Under the pieces are notes generated by a model. That model did no database searches, was not told the DNA's origin, and was given only the letters and a program-made list of their open reading frames with translations. Below, piece by piece: positions 50,473-59,673 of a DNA stretch of 64,000 bases. Both the position numbers and the translations under genes were made by a program. This stretch comes from Citricoccus alkalitolerans (GTDB taxonomy: Bacteria; Actinomycetota; Actinomycetes; Actinomycetales; Micrococcaceae): positions 930,001 to 994,000 of the forward strand of contig NZ_BAAALH010000002.1 in NCBI RefSeq assembly GCF_039528175.1, read 5' to 3'. The stretch's first letter is position 1. The number at the start of each line of letters is the position of its first letter.

Positions 50473-52026
50473 ATGACTTCCGAACCATGGTCGCCGTTGC
50501 AACTGTCACTCCCCGCCGGCCACGGGCGGCGCGTACTGGTCACCGGAGCCACCGGCTACGTGGGGGGCAGGTTGATCCCCGAGCTGCTGGCCTCCGGGTT
50601 CACGGTGCGGGCCACCGCCCGGAATGTGGAGAACCTGTCCCAGAGGTCCTGGGCCAAGTCGGTGGAGACGGCCCAGGCCGACCTTCAGCAGGGTGAGCAG
50701 GTGCGGACGGCGATGCAGGACGTGCACACGGTGGTGTACCTGGTGCACTCCATGGGCTCCGGCCAGGACTTCATGGAGCGGGAGGCGGAGATGGCGCACA
50801 CCGTGGCGCAGGCCGCGGCCGAGGCCGGCGTCCGCCAGATCGTCTTCCTGGGAGGTCTGCACCCGGACAAGCCGCTGGAGGAGCTCTCGGACCACATGCG
50901 CTCCCGCGAGCAGGTGTCCCGGATCCTGTTGGCCGGCGAGGTGCCCACGCTGGTGTTCGAGGCGGGGGTGATCATCGGCTCGGGTTCGGTGTCCTTCGAG
51001 ATGATCCGGCATCTGGCCGAACGGCTGCCGGTGATGCCCGGGCCCAGCTGGCTGGCCAACAGCATCGAGCCGATCGCCATCCGGGACGTGCTCTACTACC
51101 TGGCGCACGCCTGCGCCCTGCGGGAGGCGGTGAACCGCACCTTCGATATCGGGTGCGGACAGGCGCAGTCCTTCGCCGCCATGCTGACGGAGTACGCCGA
51201 CGTCGCCGGCCTCTCGCCGCGCAAGGTCTATGCGCTGCCCATTCCGGCTCCGCGCCTCTCGGGGTTCTGGATCGGCGTCGTCACGCCCATCCCCAGGGGC
51301 ATCGCCATGCCCCTGTCGGCTTCCATGGCCGAGGACGCCGTGTGCGAGGAACATGACATCGCCGCTCTGGTCCCGGATCCGCCCGAGGGCCTGACGGACT
51401 TCCGTGAGGCGTGCCGGCGGGCAATCGAGCGCCAGCGCACGGGAACCGTGGACCGGACCTGGGACGACGACGTCCTGGCGGCGATGGCGATAGATCCGGC
51501 TCAGCCGCTGCCCTCGGACCCGGAATGGGCCGGGAACACCGTCTTCACGGACGTCCGGGAGCGTGACGGGGAGGCCCCGCCGGAGGCGGTGTGGGAGGTG
51601 GTGGAGTCCATCGGTGGTCAGAACGGCTGGTACTCGGCCCCGGCGCTGTGGCGAATCCGCGGCCTGATGGACCAGGTGATGGGTGGCTACGGCCTGGCGC
51701 GGGGCCGCCGGGACGCCCGCCGGCTCCGCGTCAACGACTATGTCGACTGGTGGCGCGTGGAGAGAGTCGAGCCCGGGCACTCGGTCACGCTGCGGGCGGA
51801 GATGCGCGCCGGTGGCCGCGCCTGGTTGCAGTTCAGTGTGGAGCCGCTCGGCGGTGGCGGGTCACGTCTGCGCCAGCGTGCGGTCTTCTTCCCCTCCGGC
51901 CTGGCCGGCCGGGCCTACTGGCGGGCCATCCAGCCGTTCCATGCCCTCGTCTTCCCGACGATGGCGAAGAACATCCTGGCTGCGGCCGCTCCCCGGGCCA
52001 ACGGGGAGCGACCCGGTGCCGAATGA
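50473..52026 (+). CDS. NAD(P)-dependent SDR/NmrA-like protein fused to DUF2867
   Basis: A 517-residue two-domain protein. Residues 18-310 form an extended SDR/NmrA-like Rossmann domain (VLVTGATGYVGGRLIPELL, VVYLVHSMGSG, FEAGVIIGSGS). Residues about 345-505 form a DUF2867 domain (WEVVESIGGQNGWYSAPALW, RRDARRLRVNDYVDWWRVE), an SRPBCC-like fold. This fusion is common in actinobacteria and cyanobacteria, but its reaction is unknown. Confidence 0.87.
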   Translation: MTSEPWSPLQLSLPAGHGRRVLVTGATGYVGGRLIPELLASGFTVRATARNVENLSQRSWAKSVETAQADLQQGEQVRTAMQDVHTVVYLVHSMGSGQDFMEREAEMAHTVAQAAAEAGVRQIVFLGGLHPDKPLEELSDHMRSREQVSRILLAGEVPTLVFEAGVIIGSGSVSFEMIRHLAERLPVMPGPSWLANSIEPIAIRDVLYYLAHACALREAVNRTFDIGCGQAQSFAAMLTEYADVAGLSPRKVYALPIPAPRLSGFWIGVVTPIPRGIAMPLSASMAEDAVCEEHDIAALVPDPPEGLTDFREACRRAIERQRTGTVDRTWDDDVLAAMAIDPAQPLPSDPEWAGNTVFTDVRERDGEAPPEAVWEVVESIGGQNGWYSAPALWRIRGLMDQVMGGYGLARGRRDARRLRVNDYVDWWRVERVEPGHSVTLRAEMRAGGRAWLQFSVEPLGGGGSRLRQRAVFFPSGLAGRAYWRAIQPFHALVFPTMAKNILAAAAPRANGERPGAE

Positions 52027-52030
52027 TGGT

Positions 52031-52264
52031 TCAGCGCTTGAGCGGGGAGCGGTCCCCTTCTTCCAGCTTCAGCGCCACTCCGAGAGCGAAGAACGTCGGG
52101 GTCCATTCGCCGATGAACAGGCCCCAGCGGTCTGACTGCGCCCTCGAATCGTCCTTCTTTCCCCGTGAAACGGCCCAGGACAGAAATGTCAGGCCGATGG
52201 AGGCGAAACCGGCGGTGTAGAGGTGGTCGGACTTGATGCCCATGTCGGACAGCTTCTTCAGCAT
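52031..52264 (-). CDS. Small conserved membrane protein
   Basis: A 77-residue protein with two hydrophobic stretches (YTAGFASIGLTFLSWAV and GLFIGEWTPTFFALGVAL) split by a charged loop. Similar short proteins occur in many actinobacteria without known function. GGGAAGGAAG precedes the ATG. Confidence 0.75.
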   Translation of the reverse strand: MLKKLSDMGIKSDHLYTAGFASIGLTFLSWAVSRGKKDDSRAQSDRWGLFIGEWTPTFFALGVALKLEEGDRSPLKR

Positions 52265-52423
52265 GGTCTTCCTTCCCTTGGAACGGAGTCCGAACCGATG
52301 GCTGCGGCCTGGAGGCCGCGGGGGTCGACGTCAGGATAGGTCCGGATGCGAGTATTCGATCATGGCCGGGAACGGAATTGCTAGCCCTGCCATCGAGTGA
52401 CGCCGTCACGGATCGCGTCTGCT

Positions 52424-52906
52424 CTACAGATTCGTCGCGAACGCTGCGGCCTTCTGCTGCAACTGCATGATCCGGGTGTTCCGGGCAGCCTCCTGGTCAT
52501 AGCCCTGATAGGGCAGGGGAGGGTCGCGGCGTACGTTCTCCGAGCAGCTGAAGTCCCGGCAGAGATAGGTTCCCACGGTGTTCCCCTGCCGGCCGGCAGC
52601 GCCGGAGCGCTTCGCCCCGTAGAAGACCACGTCGTTGCTGAGCCAGACGTCCTCACACCATGCGCACATCATGCGCAGTCCCACCGAGGCCTCGGCCTGC
52701 TTGAACATGATGCCGACCACGCGACCGGTCCCGAGGGGGATGACGGCGTAGGCACGGCCAGGGAGCTTGGGGTCCCGCCATCCGAGGTAGTCGAGGGATT
52801 CCCAGGGAGTCGAGGCCCACGACGGCGGGAGGCTCGCGTCGGTCCGCTCGCGTCGGGAGGCATTGACGAAGGAAGAGCGGATGGCCTCTTCCGTCAGGGC
52901 GAACAT
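52424..52906 (-). CDS. FBP-type treble-clef zinc-finger protein (FBP_C domain)
   Basis: A 160-residue protein whose C-terminal half matches the elongation-factor-G-binding FBP_C fold, related to FusB fusidic-acid-resistance proteins. Cys pairs MMCAWCEDVW and YLCRDFSCSENVRR form the four-Cys zinc site. The N-terminal FusB helical half is reduced to about 45 residues. AGGAAGGAC lies upstream of the ATG at 52906. It may bind EF-G at the ribosome; this is inferred from family only. Confidence 0.82.
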   Translation of the reverse strand: MFALTEEAIRSSFVNASRRERTDASLPPSWASTPWESLDYLGWRDPKLPGRAYAVIPLGTGRVVGIMFKQAEASVGLRMMCAWCEDVWLSNDVVFYGAKRSGAAGRQGNTVGTYLCRDFSCSENVRRDPPLPYQGYDQEAARNTRIMQLQQKAAAFATNL

Positions 52907-52922
52907 GGTCGGGATGTCCTTC

Positions 52923-53438
52923 CTACCGGTCTGGAGTGTCGTCAACGGCCTCCGGATCGAGGCAGTCCGCCATCGATTGTAGGAAATCCGTGACGGCCTG
53001 GCGGGACTCGTGAGGGACGCTGTGGGCGATCTCAAGCATCCGGCGGTGCATATCGGTCAACCACTCACGGATCTCCGCATGGGCGTGTTCGGTGGCGGTC
53101 ACGATCACCGAACGCCGGTCGTCGGGATGGGGGCGCCGTTGGACGTGGCCGGATTCGGTGAGGCGGTTGAGCAGTTTCGCCGTGGACGCGGTCGAGATGT
53201 CCAGGTGAGTCGCCAGGCCCCTGGCTGTCACCGCTTCTCCCGTCGCGTGGTGGGCGATGATGTGCCGCAGTGCCTCGACGTCCGTCGCATTCAGGTCCAT
53301 GTCAGAGCTCATGCGCCGCCGCATCCGCTGATCGGCTTGCCGGAAGCGGCGGAGGGCGTGGAGCAGGCCGACGGTGGGATCGGAGACTTCGTACCAATAG
53401 GGTGTGGAAGAGGCCCCGCTGCCCGGTGGATTGTCCAT
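52923..53438 (-). CDS. MarR family regulator, CrtR-like
   Basis: A 171-residue winged-helix regulator with the MarR core (VEALRHIIAH, TARGLATHLDISTASTAKLLNRL, wing RPHPDDRRSVIV). It is divergent from the carotenoid operon, as is CrtR in Corynebacterium glutamicum, a GGPP-responsive repressor. Two starts are possible: GTG at 53465 would leave no room for a promoter beside the operator, whereas ATG at 53438 has TAGCAT ending eight bases before it, so the latter is taken. It most likely represses idi-crt and itself. Confidence 0.85.
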   Translation of the reverse strand: MDNPPGSGASSTPYWYEVSDPTVGLLHALRRFRQADQRMRRRMSSDMDLNATDVEALRHIIAHHATGEAVTARGLATHLDISTASTAKLLNRLTESGHVQRRPHPDDRRSVIVTATEHAHAEIREWLTDMHRRMLEIAHSVPHESRQAVTDFLQSMADCLDPEAVDDTPDR

Positions 53439-53467
53439 GGTGGTCAATGCTAATGTCGTGGTCACTA

Positions 53468-53487
53468 GACAGGCTAGCTAGATTGTC
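53468..53487. promoter_or_regulatory. Probable CrtR-type operator of the carotenoid operon
   Basis: GACAGGCTAGCTAGATTGTC is a 20-bp near-palindrome (16 of 20 positions symmetric; core CTAGCTAG, ends GACA/TGTC), the size bound by MarR dimers. It covers TAGATT (53479-53484), a likely -10 for idi, and touches the -35 zone of the divergent marR promoter, so one bound dimer could silence both. Confidence 0.6.
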
Positions 53488-53520
53488 GAGTGAATTTTCG
53501 ATCGCGTGAGGGAGAAGCCA

Positions 53521-54087
53521 GTGAGCACCGTACCGGAGGACCATGTGGTGCTCGTGGACGAACATCGCAACGCCCAGGGCCTCGCGGCCCGAGCCACGGT
53601 CCACACGGCGGACACGCCCCTGCACCTGGCGTTCTCCTGCTATGTCTTCCGGCCGAACGGAGACCTGCTCCTGACGCGCCGCGCTGTCACGAAGGTGGCC
53701 TGGCCCGGAGTCTGGACCAACTCGTTCTGCGGGCACCCGAGGCTCGATGAGTCGTACGAACAGACCATCGACCGCTACGCGGCCCATGAGCTGGGCCTGC
53801 AGGTGCACGGGCTCCATTGTGTCCTCCCCGACTTCCGCTACCGCGCCGTGGATGCCTCCGGGATCGTCGAGAACGAGATCTGCCCCGTCTACGTGGCCAT
53901 GGCCCACCATGACCCCCAGCCGAACCCGGACGAGGTCGTGGACTACCGGTGGGTCCCGGCCCACGAGGCCGAGGGCCTGGTCCGGGCCGCACCCTGGGCT
54001 GTGAGCCCCTGGATGGTCGAGCAACTCTCCGGCGTGCTCGCCCACCGGAAGCGGCCGGCTGCGGGGACGGGAGGGGATGAGGCGTGA
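53521..54087 (+). CDS. idi: Isopentenyl-diphosphate delta-isomerase (type 1)
   Basis: A 188-residue Nudix-fold type 1 isomerase that converts IPP to DMAPP. The active-site Cys is in NSFCGHP, and the Glu in VENEICPV; the metal His residues lie in HTADTPLHLAFS. GTG at 53521 is preferred over GTG at 53506 because GGGAG sits at the right distance. It opens the carotenoid operon and overlaps crtE by four bases. Confidence 0.94.
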   Translation: MSTVPEDHVVLVDEHRNAQGLAARATVHTADTPLHLAFSCYVFRPNGDLLLTRRAVTKVAWPGVWTNSFCGHPRLDESYEQTIDRYAAHELGLQVHGLHCVLPDFRYRAVDASGIVENEICPVYVAMAHHDPQPNPDEVVDYRWVPAHEAEGLVRAAPWAVSPWMVEQLSGVLAHRKRPAAGTGGDEA

Positions 54088-55217
54088 AGGACACCCCCGG
54101 TCGGGTCACGGAGGAACTGGACGGAGTCCTGGCCTCCGGTCTGGCCCGTTCCTTCCAATTGGGGCAGGATCACCGCGAACTCTGGGAGGCCCTGTCCCTG
54201 GCCACCGGTGACGGCAAGCGATTCCGCCCCGGGCTGGCGGTGGCCACCCATGACGCCCTCGGTGGGACCTCGGCCGCGTCCGTGGCACGCGTCGGAGCCG
54301 CCCTTGAACTGCTGCACACGGCCTTCGTGGTGCATGACGATGTGATTGACGGGGACGACGTCCGCCGGGGGCGCCCCAACGTCTCGGGGACCTTCGCCGC
54401 GGCGGCGCGGGAGCATGGAGCGGATCAGCCGACAGCCCGTCACTACGGTGACGCCGCCGGGATCCTGGCGGGAGATCTGGCACTGGTCTCCGCGGTCCGG
54501 TTGGTCGCGCGATGCCAGGCGCCGGCTCCGCTCGTGGAGGAGCTCCTGGACCTGCTGGAGGACACCGTGCACGCCACGGCCACCGGTGAGCTGGCGGACG
54601 TCCGGCTCGGACTGCACCTGACCGGCCGCCCGGTCACCCTGGGCGAGGCCCTGAGGGTGGCTGAACAGAAGACCGCCGTCTACTCCTTCCAGCTCCCACT
54701 CCAGGCCGGAGCCATCCTCGCCGGCGCTCCCGCCGAGGTGACCGCAGCGTTGGCCCACCTGGGCCGACTCGTCGGCATCGGCTTCCAGCTGCTGGACGAT
54801 CTGCTCGGGGTGTTCGGCGACGAGACCCGCACCGGCAAGAGCGCCCTGACGGACCTGCGCGAGGGCAAGCACACCGCCTTGCTGGCCCATGCCCGCACCA
54901 CTCCGGCGTGGGCCGACCTGCGAGGGCTGGTCGGGGATCCTGACCTGGACCACCGGGACGCCGGCCGTGCCCGTGGGCTGCTCGAAGACTGCGGCGCGCG
55001 GTCTACCGTCCAGGAACTGGCCGACCATCACCTGGAGGAGGCGCTCGCCGCAGCGGCTCGGGAACCGATCCCCGCCGCTCTGGCCGCAGTCCTCACCGAG
55101 CTGGTCGGAGAGATCCGGGACACCGCTGTCCTGGCACTGCATGATCCGACCCAGGGCAGGAGACCGGACCTCCTGACCCCAGCCTGGCTGACCAGCTCGC
55201 CCCGGGGCGCCCGGTGA
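54084..55217 (+). CDS. crtE: Geranylgeranyl diphosphate synthase
   Basis: A 377-residue all-trans polyprenyl diphosphate synthase making GGPP for carotenoids. First Asp-rich motif DDVIDGDD, GKRFRPG upstream of it, and the second motif DDLLGVFGD are intact. It is coupled to idi and crtB by GTGA overlaps. Product length is inferred from context. Confidence 0.95.
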   Translation: MKDTPGRVTEELDGVLASGLARSFQLGQDHRELWEALSLATGDGKRFRPGLAVATHDALGGTSAASVARVGAALELLHTAFVVHDDVIDGDDVRRGRPNVSGTFAAAAREHGADQPTARHYGDAAGILAGDLALVSAVRLVARCQAPAPLVEELLDLLEDTVHATATGELADVRLGLHLTGRPVTLGEALRVAEQKTAVYSFQLPLQAGAILAGAPAEVTAALAHLGRLVGIGFQLLDDLLGVFGDETRTGKSALTDLREGKHTALLAHARTTPAWADLRGLVGDPDLDHRDAGRARGLLEDCGARSTVQELADHHLEEALAAAAREPIPAALAAVLTELVGEIRDTAVLALHDPTQGRRPDLLTPAWLTSSPRGAR

Positions 55218-56068
55218 ACGCGCCCTCCGCTGCCGACCGCTACGACCGGGTGGCTCAGGCCAGTGCTGCCGAGGTGATCAGTGGATACTCCACGTCCTTC
55301 GGCTGGGCCTCCCGGCTTCTCGCCGAACCCGTGCGCTCCGACGTCCGCAGCATCTACGCCCTGGTGCGGGTGGCCGATGAGATCGTGGACGACCCGGACC
55401 CGGCGCTCACGCCCGCCGTGCGGGCGGCCCAGTTGGACGGACTCGAGGCGGAGACCATGAAGGCGCTGGAGTGTGCCCGCAGCACCAACCTGGTGGTCCA
55501 CGCCTTCGCGAACGTGGCCCGGCGGTGCGGCATCGGCTCCGGGCTCATCCAGCCGTTCTTCGCCTCTATGCGAGCGGACCTGAGCCAGCGTGAGCACGAC
55601 CATCAGAGCCTCTCCGAGTACATCTATGGCTCGGCAGAGGTGGTCGGGCTGATGTGCCTGAAGGTCTTCACCGCCGGTGACCCCGTGACCTTCGAACGGC
55701 TGGCCCCGGCCGCCCGCAGCCTCGGCGCGGCCTTTCAGAAGGTGAACTTCCTCCGGGACCTGGCCGACGACCATGACCTCCTGGGACGCACCTACTTCCC
55801 GGGCCTCGACCCGGGAACCTTCAGTGACACCGAGCGCGACGCACTGCTGGACGACATCGACGCTGATCTGGCCGTGGCCGCGACAGCGATCCCTTGCCTG
55901 CCGTCCAGCAGCCGGAGAGCAGTCGGGGCCGCCCATGGACTCTTCGCCGCGCTGTCCCGGCGCCTTCGTCAGACGCCGGCCGCACAGATCCGGCAGGCCC
56001 GGGTGCGCGTTCCGGACACCGAGAAGGCACTCATCCTCCTCCGGGTCCTGACGGGTCGGACCGCATGA
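55214..56068 (+). CDS. crtB: Phytoene synthase
   Basis: A 284-residue squalene/phytoene synthase that joins two GGPP into phytoene. It shows both Asp-rich motifs (RVADEIVDD and NFLRDLADDHDLLGRTYFP) and YCYSTSFGWAS-type start YSTSFGWAS. It overlaps crtI by ATGA. Confidence 0.95.
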   Translation: MNAPSAADRYDRVAQASAAEVISGYSTSFGWASRLLAEPVRSDVRSIYALVRVADEIVDDPDPALTPAVRAAQLDGLEAETMKALECARSTNLVVHAFANVARRCGIGSGLIQPFFASMRADLSQREHDHQSLSEYIYGSAEVVGLMCLKVFTAGDPVTFERLAPAARSLGAAFQKVNFLRDLADDHDLLGRTYFPGLDPGTFSDTERDALLDDIDADLAVAATAIPCLPSSSRRAVGAAHGLFAALSRRLRQTPAAQIRQARVRVPDTEKALILLRVLTGRTA

Positions 56069-58074
56069 GCCCTCCAGACCCCTCGAGTGGGAGGGCAGCG
56101 CACGATGTAGCGAACGGGGCGTCCCGTTCGGGCGGCGAGAGCCGCCTTGGCCCGCAGGAGGAGTCAGGCTCCCGCCCAGAGCGGGACAAGGTGGTGGTGA
56201 TCGGCGGGGGCATCGCCGGGCTCGCCTCGGCTGCCCTGCTGGCCCGGGAGGGATACTCGGTCGACCTCGTGGAGGCCCGGGACTCCTTCGGCGGCCGCGC
56301 CGGAAGGTGGGAGCACGAGGGCTTCCGCTTCGACACCGGCCCGTCGTGGTACCTGATGCCGGACGTCTTCGAGCACTTCTTCCGGCTCCTGGGCACCACC
56401 GCCGAGGCCGAGCTCGACCTGCGGCAGCTCGACCCGGCCTACCGGGTCTTCTTCGAGGGCGACGGCACAGGCGCTGACCACAGTGAAGACGCCGGTTCGG
56501 GCCGCGATGCACGCGGTGACTCAGGCGCGGGCAGCCACGAGGGGCACCATCGGCCGGGCCCTCTCGATATCGCCGCAGACCGGGAGACCAACATCGCCCG
56601 CTTCGAGGCCATCCAGCCGGGCGCCGGACAGGCCCTGGCGCGCTACCTCGGCTCGGCCCAGCGCACCTACGACATGGCCATTGAACGCTTCCTGTACACC
56701 TCGTTCTCCTCCGTCCGGCCGTTCCTGTCCCGGAGCGTGGCCAGCCAGGCGCACCGGCTGGGCCCGCTGCTGCTGCAGTCGCTGGAGCGGTTCGTGGCCC
56801 GACGCTTCACGGATCCGCGGATCCGCCAGGTGTTGGGATACCCGGCCGTCTTCCTCGGCTCCTCACCGGACCGCACCCCTGGGATGTATCACCTGATGAG
56901 TGCCCTGGACCTCACCGGCGGAGTGCTGTACCCGCAGGGCGGCTTCAGCCATCTCATGGACGTCATGGTCCGGTTGGCCCGCGAGTCAGGCGTCCGCCTG
57001 CATGCCGGCACCGCCGCGACCGCCATCCTGACCACCGCCGACGCCGGCCGGGCCTGTTTCGACGCGGGAGTCACCCTGGACTCGGGGCGGCCGGGGCAGC
57101 CGACTCAGCCGCGGCGGTCGGGGTGGCGGATCCGGGACCAGCTGACCGGACGTGGCCCGCGTGCCCACGCCACCGGCGTCCGGGTCCGGGGTCGGGGCGG
57201 GGAGGAGCGGGAGCTGCCGGCCGACGTCGTGGTCTCCGCCGCGGACCTTCACCACACCGAGACGGCCCTGCTGCCGCGCCCACTGCAGACCTTCCCCGAG
57301 GAATGGTGGCGCCGGCGCACCAGCGGGCCGGGCGGTGTGCTGGTGATGCTGGGCGTGCGTGGTCCATTGCCGGAGATACCGCACCACAGCCTGTTCTTCA
57401 CGCGGGACTGGAAGGCGAACTTCTCCGCGATCGCGGCCGGAACCGTTCCCGCTCCCGCCTCCGTGTACGTGTGCAAACCCTCGGCCACGGACCCGGGGGT
57501 GGCCCCGGAGGGGCACGAGAACCTCTTCGTGCTGGTCCCCATGCCCGCCGATCCGGACCTGGGCCGGGGCGGCATGGACGGCAACGGCGATCCGGTGATC
57601 GAGTCGATCGCGGACGCCGCCCTCGAGCAGGTGGCCCGCTGGGCCGGCATCCCGGACCTGACCGAACGCACCGTGGTCCGCCGCACCGTGGGGCCCACCG
57701 ACTTCGCCGAGGACCTGGGCGCCTGGCGCGGTGGCATCCTGGGGCCGGCGCACACCCTGGCCCAGAGTGCCTTCTTCCGGGCCGGCAACGTCTCCCGGCG
57801 CGTGAAGGGGCTGTACTACGCCGGCTCCAGCACCATTCCCGGCATCGGCCTGCCGATGTGCCTGATCAGCGCGGAGATCCTGGTCAAGCGGTTGCGCGGG
57901 GACCACTCTGCGGCGCCCCTGCCCGAACCGGCGTCGCCGGCGGATCGGTTTCCCGCGGAACGGCTTCCGGCCGACCTGCTCGGCACCCCACTGCCCGGCA
58001 CTCCACCGCCCGGCGCCCCACCGCCCGGCGCCCCACCGCCAGGTACTCCTGTGTCCACCGCGGGGCGGTCATGA
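56065..58074 (+). CDS. crtI: Phytoene desaturase with unusual disordered insertions
   Basis: A 669-residue CrtI-type desaturase that makes lycopene in four steps. FAD-binding VVVIGGGIAGLASAALLAREG (near residue 43), FGGRAG, and the C-terminal signature YYAGSSTIPGIGLPMCL are canonical. Usual CrtI proteins have about 500-550 residues. The surplus is a 20-residue leader, a polar Gly/Asp/His insert (about 133-172), a Pro/Arg/Gly insert (about 330-384), and a tail with a 15-base tandem repeat encoding PGAPP units (near 58000-58050). It is coupled on both sides (ATGA). Confidence 0.94.
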   Translation: MSPPDPSSGRAAHDVANGASRSGGESRLGPQEESGSRPERDKVVVIGGGIAGLASAALLAREGYSVDLVEARDSFGGRAGRWEHEGFRFDTGPSWYLMPDVFEHFFRLLGTTAEAELDLRQLDPAYRVFFEGDGTGADHSEDAGSGRDARGDSGAGSHEGHHRPGPLDIAADRETNIARFEAIQPGAGQALARYLGSAQRTYDMAIERFLYTSFSSVRPFLSRSVASQAHRLGPLLLQSLERFVARRFTDPRIRQVLGYPAVFLGSSPDRTPGMYHLMSALDLTGGVLYPQGGFSHLMDVMVRLARESGVRLHAGTAATAILTTADAGRACFDAGVTLDSGRPGQPTQPRRSGWRIRDQLTGRGPRAHATGVRVRGRGGEERELPADVVVSAADLHHTETALLPRPLQTFPEEWWRRRTSGPGGVLVMLGVRGPLPEIPHHSLFFTRDWKANFSAIAAGTVPAPASVYVCKPSATDPGVAPEGHENLFVLVPMPADPDLGRGGMDGNGDPVIESIADAALEQVARWAGIPDLTERTVVRRTVGPTDFAEDLGAWRGGILGPAHTLAQSAFFRAGNVSRRVKGLYYAGSSTIPGIGLPMCLISAEILVKRLRGDHSAAPLPEPASPADRFPAERLPADLLGTPLPGTPPPGAPPPGAPPPGTPVSTAGRS

Positions 58075-58481
58075 CGGCCTTCCTCTACCTGGCCGCCCTG
58101 CTCGTCTCGACCGGCTGCATGGCACTGCTCGATCACCGGTTCCGGCTCGTGCTCTGGCGCGCACCGCGGGCCGGGATGATCACCGTGGCCCTCGGCATCG
58201 TGTTCTTCCTCGCCTGGGATCTGGCAGCGATCGCCTCCGAGCACTATGCCGCCGGCCAGAGCGCAGGCATGACGGGCATCATGCTCGCCCCGGAGCTCCC
58301 GTTGGAGGAGATCATCTTCATCACGTTCCTCTGCTATCTCACCCTGGTCCTGCGTGGACTGTTCGTCCTCGCCCTGGGCCGCACCGGTCATGACGGGGCC
58401 ACGCCGGCGGCCGGATCCACCGTGCCCGACGCCGGCCAGCGGTCCCCGCGTCCGGCCTCAGGCCGGGAGGTGGGCCCGTGA
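58071..58481 (+). CDS. crtYe: C50 carotenoid cyclase subunit (CrtYe-type)
   Basis: A 136-residue membrane protein with three helices and the heterodimeric lycopene-cyclase mark PELPLEEIIF. With CrtYf it cyclises the ends of the C50 chain. Whether rings are epsilon (decaprenoxanthin) or gamma (sarcinaxanthin) cannot be told by eye. ATGA overlap with crtI and GTGA with crtYf. Confidence 0.9.
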   Translation: MTAFLYLAALLVSTGCMALLDHRFRLVLWRAPRAGMITVALGIVFFLAWDLAAIASEHYAAGQSAGMTGIMLAPELPLEEIIFITFLCYLTLVLRGLFVLALGRTGHDGATPAAGSTVPDAGQRSPRPASGREVGP

Positions 58482-58792
58482 CCTACCTTGCCCTCGCCCT
58501 GCTCTTCCTGGTGGTTCCGCTGGCGGTGGCCGGCTACGCCTCCTGGCGCCTCCGGCTCGGACGGAGGTGGTGGACCGCCACGGGGCTCACGGTCGTGGTC
58601 CTCGTGGTGCTCACCGCGGTGTTCGACAACCTGATGATCGCCGCCGACCTGTTCCGGTACAACGAGGAGCTGCTCACCGGCTGGCGGGTGGGGCTGGCCC
58701 CGGTCGAGGACCTGATCTGGCCGGTGGCGGCGGGGCTGCTGTTGCCCGCGATCAGCTCCCTGCTGATGGCCAGAGGGGAGGTGGAGGCATGA
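58478..58792 (+). CDS. crtYf: C50 carotenoid cyclase subunit (CrtYf-type)
   Basis: A 104-residue, three-helix membrane protein with the partner motif VEDLIWPVAAGLLLP and FDNLMIAADLFRY. It is the second half of the heterodimeric cyclase and overlaps crtEb by ATGA. Confidence 0.9.
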   Translation: MTYLALALLFLVVPLAVAGYASWRLRLGRRWWTATGLTVVVLVVLTAVFDNLMIAADLFRYNEELLTGWRVGLAPVEDLIWPVAAGLLLPAISSLLMARGEVEA

Positions 58793-59673
58793 CGGCCGGT
58801 GCCACCGCCCCTGCGGCGACCCGTCAGCTGCTCGGCTCATCCCGCCCGATCAGCTGGATCAACACCGCCTACCCCTTCGCCGCGGCGTACCTGCTGGCCG
58901 GCGGTGGTTCCACCGCCGAGTTGATCGTAGGCATCCTCTTCTTCCTGTTCCCCTACAACCTGTTGATGTACGGGATCAATGACGTGTTCGACTACGAGTC
59001 GGACCTGCGCAATCCGCGCAAGGGCGGGGTGGAGGGGATCGTCCTCTCGGACCGATGGCATCGCCTGACCCTGTGGTCCGCCGGGCTGCTCTCGCTGCCC
59101 TTCGTGGTGATCCTGCTGTCCGCCGGGACCCTCGTGTCCGGCGCGGTGCTCGTGGTGGTGCTGGCCGCCGTCGTGGGATATTCGGCCCCGCGGATCCGGC
59201 TGAAGGAACGGCCGCTGCTGGATTCCATGACCTCGTCCACGCACTTCGTGGGCCCCGCGGTCTTCGGGCTGGCACTGGCCGAGGCCACGCCGAGCCTTCC
59301 CGTGGTGGCGACCATGGTCGCATTCTTCTTCTGGGGCATGGCCTCGCAGGCGTTCGGCGCGGCGCAGGATGTCATCGCGGACCGGGAGGCCTGCATCGGC
59401 TCCATCGCCACCGCCCTGGGTGCCCGCGGAGCCGTCCGAACCGCGATGGCACTCTACGCCGCCGCCGGGCTCGTGATGCTGCTGACCGGCTGGCCCGGAG
59501 CCCTGGCCGGCCTGCTGGTGCTGCCGTACCTTGCCAGCATCCTGCCGTTCCGCTCCCTACCGGATGAGCGCTGTGAGGAGGCGAACCGGGGCTGGCGGCG
59601 GTTCCTGTGGCTCAACATGGTGACCGGGTTCCTCGTGACCCTGCTGTTGATCTGGATCGCCCGTGGCGGCTGA
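58789..59673 (+). CDS. crtEb: Lycopene elongase (UbiA family prenyltransferase)
   Basis: A 294-residue membrane prenyltransferase with about eight helices. The Asp motifs NDVFDYESD and DVIADREA bind Mg-diphosphate. It adds two C5 units to lycopene to form flavuxanthin-type C50 carotenoids. The order crtE-B-I-Ye-Yf-Eb equals that of Corynebacterium; in Micrococcus luteus the elongase stands before the cyclases. GGAGG precedes the ATG. Confidence 0.93.
   Translation: MTAGATAPAATRQLLGSSRPISWINTAYPFAAAYLLAGGGSTAELIVGILFFLFPYNLLMYGINDVFDYESDLRNPRKGGVEGIVLSDRWHRLTLWSAGLLSLPFVVILLSAGTLVSGAVLVVVLAAVVGYSAPRIRLKERPLLDSMTSSTHFVGPAVFGLALAEATPSLPVVATMVAFFFWGMASQAFGAAQDVIADREACIGSIATALGARGAVRTAMALYAAAGLVMLLTGWPGALAGLLVLPYLASILPFRSLPDERCEEANRGWRRFLWLNMVTGFLVTLLLIWIARGG

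Noticed and set aside
55028..56512. Minus-strand 494-codon frame opposite crtE-crtB-crtI
   Set aside because: Shadow; crt motifs on the plus strand are complete.
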